A stretch of DNA of 6,342 nucleotides from Chloroflexota bacterium (GTDB lineage Bacteria; Chloroflexota; UBA6077; CF-72). Each line of letters begins with the position of its first letter. Position 1 is the stretch's first letter. The stretch covers positions 1 to 6,342 of the forward strand of contig JAFAPL010000215.1 in the NCBI GenBank assembly GCA_019247135.1, read 5' to 3'. A program made the translations under genes and the position numbers. The notes under the pieces were generated by a model. The model worked only from the letters and a program-made list of their open reading frames with translations, was not told the DNA's origin and did no database searches. Shown here piece by piece: positions 6,158 to 6,342 of this stretch.

Positions 6158-6342
6158 ATGCACCATGGCGTTCGCGTGGCGGGAGAGGCAGCAATACCAG
6201 GTTCGGAGGTAGGCAGGCTCAAGGAGTGGCTGCTGGAGGGCGAGTCGCGCGACGCGGTCGGCCCTCATCAGGCGTCGCGGGAAGCGCACCACGACCAGCA
6301 TCCGTGGTGGCGGGTGATGTGCCTGACGGGTGTCGACTACTT
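6158..6342 (+). CDS. APC-type amino acid permease, N-terminal fragment cut by the window edge
   Basis: The frame opens with ATG at 6158, the first start after the preceding gene's stop at 6143-6145, and runs off the right edge with 61 full codons. Residues 1-47 are hydrophilic and probably cytoplasmic. Residues 48-61 read HPWWRVMCLTGVDY, which I recognise as the block just before the first membrane helix in a group of APC-family permeases from high-GC bacteria (usual continuation FSTLGYQPGIA). The rest of the protein, including all membrane helices, is outside the window, so substrate and integrity cannot be judged. The gap to the metallopeptidase gene is 12 bases, which suggests co-transcription. 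There is no clear Shine-Dalgarno sequence, so translational coupling is possible; GTG at 6176 is an alternative start. Confidence 0.65.
   Translation, partial: MHHGVRVAGEAAIPGSEVGRLKEWLLEGESRDAVGPHQASREAHHDQHPWWRVMCLTGVDY

Noticed and set aside
5764..6222. Minus-strand open frame encoding a Gly/Ser/Val-rich repetitive product
   Set aside because: Its repeats (TGSGVG) are simply the antisense of the PTPEPV repeats of the plus-strand gene.

Overview
This GC-rich window carries one gene on the minus strand and four on the plus strand, all protein-coding. No rRNA, tRNA, CRISPR array, transposase or integrase is visible. The gene set suggests a free-living, high-GC bacterium with cofactor F420. 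It combines an XRE-HTH/STAND-ATPase/TPR regulator, an F420-type luciferase-like oxidoreductase, an actinobacterial/chloroflexotal style of permease and a protein with an 'LQR..GNRAVARM' leader. Chloroflexota, or less likely Actinomycetota, fits best; this is an inference from gene content, not a phylogenetic result.

Layout. Positions 1-2115 (minus) hold a large regulator cut off at the left window edge: an N-terminal helix-turn-helix, an NB-ARC/STAND ATPase and at least four 40-residue TPR units. Two conserved ATPase positions are substituted (Walker B Asp to His, GLPL Pro to Ala). Positions 2116-2290 are a divergent intergenic region with short repeated words. On the plus strand, 2291-3340 encodes a secreted ABC-type solute-binding protein (PF04392-like) with no permease or ATPase beside it, and 3425-4360 encodes a luciferase-like, probably F420-dependent oxidoreductase. 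An 81-base gap then carries an imperfect palindrome and a candidate promoter.

Positions 4442-6145 encode the most unusual protein here, 567 residues long. It has an N-terminal motif of the kind seen in extracellular contractile injection system (eCIS)-associated proteins, a helical region, an HExxH zinc-metallopeptidase signature (HEARHAEQ) and a Pro-rich tail made of five 24-bp repeats. It looks like a candidate injected or secreted metallopeptidase. No eCIS structural gene lies in the window. Twelve bases after its stop, 6158-6342 begins a permease of the APC amino-acid transporter type, cut off by the right edge.

How the genes may work together: the regulator, binding protein and oxidoreductase could form a sense/uptake/reduce group, with the regulator controlling the divergent genes. 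That rests on arrangement only. The metallopeptidase and the permease look like a separate transcription unit starting near 4392-4420.
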